DNA from: JAAZBV01 sp964460435
Lineage (GTDB): Bacteria; Desulfobacterota; DSM-4660; Desulfatiglandales; HGW-15
DNA: 47,059 nucleotides
Reading direction: 5' to 3'
NCBI GenBank assembly: GCA_964460435.1
Contig: CAYWRH010000013.1
Location: 1 to 47,059 of the forward strand
A program made the translations under genes and the position numbers. Under the pieces are notes generated by a model, which saw nothing but the letters and a program-made list of their open reading frames with translations, had not been told where the DNA came from and made no database searches. Shown one piece after another: positions 43,524 to 47,059 of this stretch; position 1 is the stretch's first letter; every line of letters begins with the position of its first letter.

Positions 43524-45371
43524 TCAAAATTCCTCTTCAACCATTTCTATGGCTGCTGTATCGCCATCAATAATCGCCCCGGCCTTTGATTTGGAAAGAG
43601 TCAGGATATTGCTGCTAAAATAGCGTGCTGATGAGACCTTTCCGCTGTAAAAGGCTGCCTCACTGTTTTCTGCTATAAACCTTTTTACCTCTCTCTGCCC
43701 TTTTAACCCGCTATCCTTAATCATAGCCTGAAGCTTTTCATGGGCAATGACCGCCTGCCATAAAAGGAGCCACCCGGTTACAACATCGCCAAATAGCTCC
43801 ATGTACTGTGTGGCAAAAAGGGCTAATCTCCTGTAATCAATACCCTGCCTTTGGGTAAAATAGACCGTAACCTCTGACAGCGCCTTAATCCCTTCTGAAA
43901 GATAACCAAAATATTTTGCCAGTTCTTTGTGGTGCTCATTTAATCTGCAAAATTTTTCAATATCGGTAAAAAGCCCCTTTACAAGGCTTTCTCTGTTCTT
44001 CATAACCTTTCTTGTTAAAAGATCAAGGGCCTGTATGCCATTAGTCCCTTCAAAGATGGAATGCACCTTTTCATCCCTTAAAAACTGCTCAACGCGGTAA
44101 TCCTTCATGTACCCGTATCCGCCATACACCTGCATGGCGGTCTCTGTTACCCTGAAACTCATGTCAGAGCCATATGCCTTTGCAACAGGGGTCAAAAAGG
44201 CAGTGAGTTCCGACCATTTCACCTTTTCATCCTGATCCTCTGAAACAAGCTCCATATCCATGCAATAGGCGGTATAGAGTATAAGGGCCCTTATGCCCTC
44301 TGTATATGCCTTCATCATCAAGAGCATTCGCCTCACATCAGGATGTCTGATGATAGGGACCTGCGGCAAGTCAGGCGAGGCGCCGGCCTCTCTGCCCTGA
44401 AGCCTCTCCCTTGAGTAGTTAAGGGCATGAAGATATGCTGTTGCAGCGATTGATGCCCCATGTCGCGCTGCTATAAGCCTTGACTCATTCATCATGGTAA
44501 AAAAGATCGCCATGCCCCTGTTTATTTCACCGATCAGTTCGCCAGTGCAATTACCCTCCTCTCCAAAGATCATCTGACAAGTAGGAGAGCCTTTAAGGCC
44601 CATCTTTTTTTCTATGGATATAACCTTTATATCATTCAGTTCGCCAATTGATCCGTCGGGGTTAACCCTGTACTTGGGCACCAGAAAAAGAGAGAGCCCC
44701 CTTGTGCCCGGGGGTGAACCTTTTACCCTTGCGAGTGTTAGATGAATAATGTTTTCAACCAGGTTATTATCGCCTCCGGTTATGAATGTTTTATTTCCGG
44801 TAATACTGTATGTGCCGTCATCATTGGGTAGAGCCACTGTCTTTGTTGCGCCTACATCGCTTCCTGCCTCTGACTCAGTGAGCACCATTGTGCCTGTCCA
44901 CTGCCCGGAAAGTATCTTTTCAACATATTTTTGTTTCTGTTCTTCTGAGCCGTGCCTTGCAATCAGAAAGGCAGCGCCTCTTGCCATTGCTGCAAGTGTC
45001 TGGAAGGCAAGGTTTCCCGCCTCAAAAAATTCGTTTGCTGCCATCCCTATTATAAGGGGGAGCCCCTGCCCTCCTATTTCACGGGGGAGATCAATCCTGC
45101 GCCACTCACCCTCATTCCATGCCCTCCATAGCCCTTTAAATACCTCAGGGACAAAAACCTGGCCATCCTTTAAGGTACAGCCCGCCTCATCTGATTCATG
45201 GCAGGTAGGCATCATCACGTTTGTGGCCATTTTTTCCGCTTCTCTCAGGATCATCCGGCAGGTCTCTTCGTCAAAATCGGAATAGAGCTCTTTATTAAAC
45301 AACTCCTGAATCCTGAGCTGCTCAAACAGGACAAATGCCTGATCCCTGTCATCAATCAAAAGTTTTTTCAT
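43524..45371 (-). CDS. Acyl-CoA dehydrogenase, large (about 600-residue) type
   Basis: An FAD-dependent acyl-CoA dehydrogenase of 615 aa with the extended N- and C-terminal domains seen in DmdC-like and related long enzymes. FAD- and substrate-binding motifs are VLTESEAGSDVGA and TFITGGDNN. The catalytic base is Glu in SIFEGTNGIQ near residue 439. The flavin-contacting VYGGYGYMKDYRVEQ precedes it. A C-terminal four-helix extension covers about 470-600. The start at 45371 is chosen over 45410 because AGGGGAA lies upstream. No etfAB or CoA ligase genes are adjacent. The substrate is unknown. Confidence 0.92.
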   Translation of the reverse strand: MKKLLIDDRDQAFVLFEQLRIQELFNKELYSDFDEETCRMILREAEKMATNVMMPTCHESDEAGCTLKDGQVFVPEVFKGLWRAWNEGEWRRIDLPREIGGQGLPLIIGMAANEFFEAGNLAFQTLAAMARGAAFLIARHGSEEQKQKYVEKILSGQWTGTMVLTESEAGSDVGATKTVALPNDDGTYSITGNKTFITGGDNNLVENIIHLTLARVKGSPPGTRGLSLFLVPKYRVNPDGSIGELNDIKVISIEKKMGLKGSPTCQMIFGEEGNCTGELIGEINRGMAIFFTMMNESRLIAARHGASIAATAYLHALNYSRERLQGREAGASPDLPQVPIIRHPDVRRMLLMMKAYTEGIRALILYTAYCMDMELVSEDQDEKVKWSELTAFLTPVAKAYGSDMSFRVTETAMQVYGGYGYMKDYRVEQFLRDEKVHSIFEGTNGIQALDLLTRKVMKNRESLVKGLFTDIEKFCRLNEHHKELAKYFGYLSEGIKALSEVTVYFTQRQGIDYRRLALFATQYMELFGDVVTGWLLLWQAVIAHEKLQAMIKDSGLKGQREVKRFIAENSEAAFYSGKVSSARYFSSNILTLSKSKAGAIIDGDTAAIEMVEEEF

Positions 45372-45525
45372 TACGGAATTCCCCTGTAAACAAATAGATA
45401 ATAACAGCACTTAAAAAATCTTATACCAGCAATGGCTGAAAATTTCCACTTTACAAATGATTTTATGAATGTACTATTAAAATGGATCGCATCAAAAGGT
45501 TTACCCACTTATAACAGGAATACCC

Positions 45526-46335
45526 ATGAAAAGATCAGGCATCATCACCCTTTTAACGGATTTCGGCCTCTCTGATGCATATGTGGCCATGATGAAAGGT
45601 GTAATCCTTTCTATCAAAAGGGATGCGGTACTGGTTGACATCACTCACAACATCAATACCGGCTCAATCCTTCAGGGGGCATATATTGTAAAAGAGAGCT
45701 TCTCATTTTTTCCAGCAGGCACTGTCCATGTGGCGGTTGTTGACCCTGGTGTGGGAAGCAACAGGAGATCCATAGCAGTAAATGCTGGCGGCCATTTTTT
45801 AATTGGCCCTGATAATGGCATTTTTTGGCCAGTAATAGAAAGGTATAAAGATGCAACTGTTTATGAGCTTACCGAAAAGAGATACTTTCTCCCGCAGGTA
45901 ACCAGCACCTTTCACGGCAGGGATATATTTGCCCCTGTGGCAGCCCATATCTCCCTTGGATTAAATATTCATCAGCTTGGAAGGGCTGTGTCAGACCCTG
46001 AAAAACTGGAGATGCCTCTACCCTTTAAACATGATAACACCCTTACCGGCCAGATAATACGCATTGATAATTTCGGGAATCTCATTACCAATATTACAGC
46101 AGATGACCTTGCAGGCTTTCTGGATAATAGAACACCTGTAATACACACAGGCAAAATCAAGATATTCGGGTTAAACAAAATCTATTCTGACAGGGAAAAC
46201 GGGGAGCTTCTTGCCATAATAAATAGCACCAATAACCTTGAGATCGCAGTAAATATGGGCAAGGCATCACACTATATCGGTAAAGAGCCTGATGATATCA
46301 TCGGCACAGCCGTCAGAGTGGAAAAAACCGGTTAG
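45526..46335 (+). CDS. SAM hydroxide adenosyltransferase family protein (DUF62)
   Basis: A 269-residue protein of the SAM_HAT (DUF62) family, which hydrolyses S-adenosylmethionine to adenosine and methionine. Conserved motifs: LTDFGLSDAYV at the N-terminus, VVDPGVGS near residue 73, GPDNGIFWPV near 92, FHGRDIFAP near 130 and IDNFGNLITNI near 182, with the Asp and His positions of the active site kept. Its physiological purpose is unclear in most bacteria. The gene is convergent with the HNH gene and their stop codons overlap by four bases. Confidence 0.9.
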   Translation: MKRSGIITLLTDFGLSDAYVAMMKGVILSIKRDAVLVDITHNINTGSILQGAYIVKESFSFFPAGTVHVAVVDPGVGSNRRSIAVNAGGHFLIGPDNGIFWPVIERYKDATVYELTEKRYFLPQVTSTFHGRDIFAPVAAHISLGLNIHQLGRAVSDPEKLEMPLPFKHDNTLTGQIIRIDNFGNLITNITADDLAGFLDNRTPVIHTGKIKIFGLNKIYSDRENGELLAIINSTNNLEIAVNMGKASHYIGKEPDDIIGTAVRVEKTG

Positions 46336-46637
46336 ATCACTGTTTCATCCTTTTTGAGGGAAGAGAGGTATTCCTCCCATTCGATAGGAAGAAGGTATTT
46401 CTTTTTATTGTTGCACTCCTTGCATGCAGCAACAATGTTCCCCTTCTTGCTTTTTCCGCCGCGGCTTAAGGGAACAATATGATCCATTGTAAGCCCTTTT
46501 GCACCAACATCCAGTCCGCAGTAATAACATTTGCCCTCATTAACACGTCTGAGCCACCAGGAGGTGCGTCTGAGCTCCCTGGCCTTTTGCTTTTCCCGTT
46601 TTATATCAGCATCATCAACCCATTCATCTTCATACAT
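46332..46637 (-). CDS. Small HNH endonuclease-like protein
   Basis: A 101-residue protein with a complete HNH motif: CYYCG, then LTMDHIVPLSRGG, then KGNIVAACKECNNKK, giving the two CxxC zinc knuckles, the central DH and the final N. It has a short basic N-terminal helix and no other domain. Stand-alone HNH proteins of this size are common in bacterial chromosomes and their targets are usually unknown. There is no clear ribosome-binding site, and a long leader precedes the gene if the promoter at 46898 is used. Confidence 0.85.
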   Translation of the reverse strand: MYEDEWVDDADIKREKQKARELRRTSWWLRRVNEGKCYYCGLDVGAKGLTMDHIVPLSRGGKSKKGNIVAACKECNNKKKYLLPIEWEEYLSSLKKDETVI

Positions 46638-46675
46638 AGCGCAACCGGTAAAAGGCTTTTGGCCATTTTTATAAA

Positions 46676-46791
46676 TTTAAAAGGCTTCCCAGAATGCCGT
46701 TTTTATCCCCGAGGCGAATCTCCTGCATAATTTAAACATGGCGAGATTCCCGGCAGAAAAGATGCACGCACATCAGAGAAGCCTTTTTAAA
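46676..46791. repeat. 116-bp nested inverted repeat upstream of the HNH gene
   Basis: Three pairs of arms are nested in order: TTTAAAAGGCTTC (46676-46688) with GAAGCCTTTTTAAA (46778-46791), TGCCG with CGGCA (near 46695 and 46755), and GAATCTC (46716-46722) with GAGATTC (46743-46749). The bulges on the two sides differ. It may be a structured leader RNA for the HNH gene or a palindromic element. Confidence 0.4.
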
Positions 46792-46897
46792 ACGATAATC
46801 GCTAATTCTATCTTTAAATTATACCTTTTGATGCCTTTTGACATCACAGGGTTTTTCTATTAATTGTTGAAATAAAATATCCATTAAATACGGCCTG

Positions 46898-46926
46898 AAT
46901 ATAAACACTGGATTATCACAAGTCAA
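46898..46926 (-). promoter_or_regulatory. Sigma70-type promoter reading toward the HNH gene
   Basis: On the minus strand, TTGACT (46926-46921), 17 bp, then TATATT (46903-46898). Transcription would start near 46890, pass through the nested inverted repeat and reach the HNH gene after about 250 bases. Confidence 0.5.
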
Positions 46927-47059
46927 CCCGGAAGGATTTATTTTAGAGAGTTAAAAAAAGCAGAAAGGAAACCTGAATAAAGCACTCAAATATTTAAATA
47001 TCTACTGATTTTTACTGGCTTTTCTGCCTTCTCTGGTATATATAAAAAAAGTCTTCAAA

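Larger units (their letters stand above)
46638..47059. other. Intergenic end of window
   Basis: No gene is visible in this 422-bp stretch. It holds the nested inverted repeat (46676-46791) and the minus-strand promoter match (46898-46926), both listed separately. The remainder is AT-rich. Confidence 0.6.

Noticed and set aside
44749..45285. 178-codon + strand frame
   Set aside because: Antisense to the acyl-CoA dehydrogenase, which has all its family motifs.
46676..46791. Integron attC site
   Set aside because: No integron integrase, no GTTRRRY core site and no cassette array; the nested arms alone are insufficient.
46332..46926. IscB/omega-RNA-like system (HNH gene plus structured RNA)
   Set aside because: The 101-residue protein has only an HNH motif, with no RuvC domain or arginine-rich bridge helix, so this class does not apply.

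Overview
The window reads as chromosomal DNA of a moderate-GC, Gram-negative anaerobic bacterium. The most likely group is the Desulfobacterota (former Deltaproteobacteria); this is inferred from gene content and not proven. Supporting points are a type II secretion system (T2SS) with GspA- and GspB-like proteins, a cluster of carboxytransferase, malate dehydrogenase and class I iron-sulfur fumarase typical of C4-dicarboxylate (propionate/succinate) metabolism in anaerobes, a large acyl-CoA dehydrogenase, a soluble molybdopterin enzyme, and LapA/LapB-type envelope genes.

Layout. (1) 1-12163, + strand: the distal part of a T2SS locus in the order gspJ-K-L-M-N-C-A-B-D-E; gspF/G/H/I are presumably to the left of the window. 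An 81-bp double inverted repeat lies between gspB and gspD, and the secretin carries a TPR tail. (2) 12266-14288: a two-zinc-ribbon protein, a stand-alone receiver domain, and on the minus strand a protein with a MucR/Ros-like zinc finger and homing-endonuclease-associated-type repeats. (3) 14454-20959, minus strand: a tight run read HIT, lapA, lapB, mutS, amidase (TPR-AMIN-Amidase_3). (4) 21111-21602: an FmdB-type zinc ribbon.

(5) 21603-30872 is an accessory/defence segment. It holds palindromic repeats, a decayed HIT-family pseudogene, a DUF433/DUF5615 toxin-antitoxin-like pair, a complete type I Wadjet system (jetA-B-C-D with overlapping or near-abutting junctions) and, 21 bp downstream on the same strand, a patatin-like phospholipase with an intact Ser/Asp dyad. 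The patatin is the best candidate in the window for an undescribed addition to a known defence system.

(6) 30873-36182, minus strand: queC followed by a 1047-residue exported protein of unknown function, then an MFS carboxylate-type transporter. (7) 36823-40998, + strand: a good sigma70-like promoter, then carboxytransferase (without a biotin domain), malate dehydrogenase and fumarase. Together these interconvert pyruvate/oxaloacetate, malate and fumarate. A tRNA-Val(CAC) gene faces the end of this operon. (8) 41290-47059: a DMSO-reductase-family molybdoenzyme, a 615-residue acyl-CoA dehydrogenase, a SAM hydroxide adenosyltransferase, a small HNH nuclease, and a 420-bp tail with a promoter-like element and a nested inverted repeat. 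No CRISPR array, rRNA, integrase or intact insertion sequence was seen.
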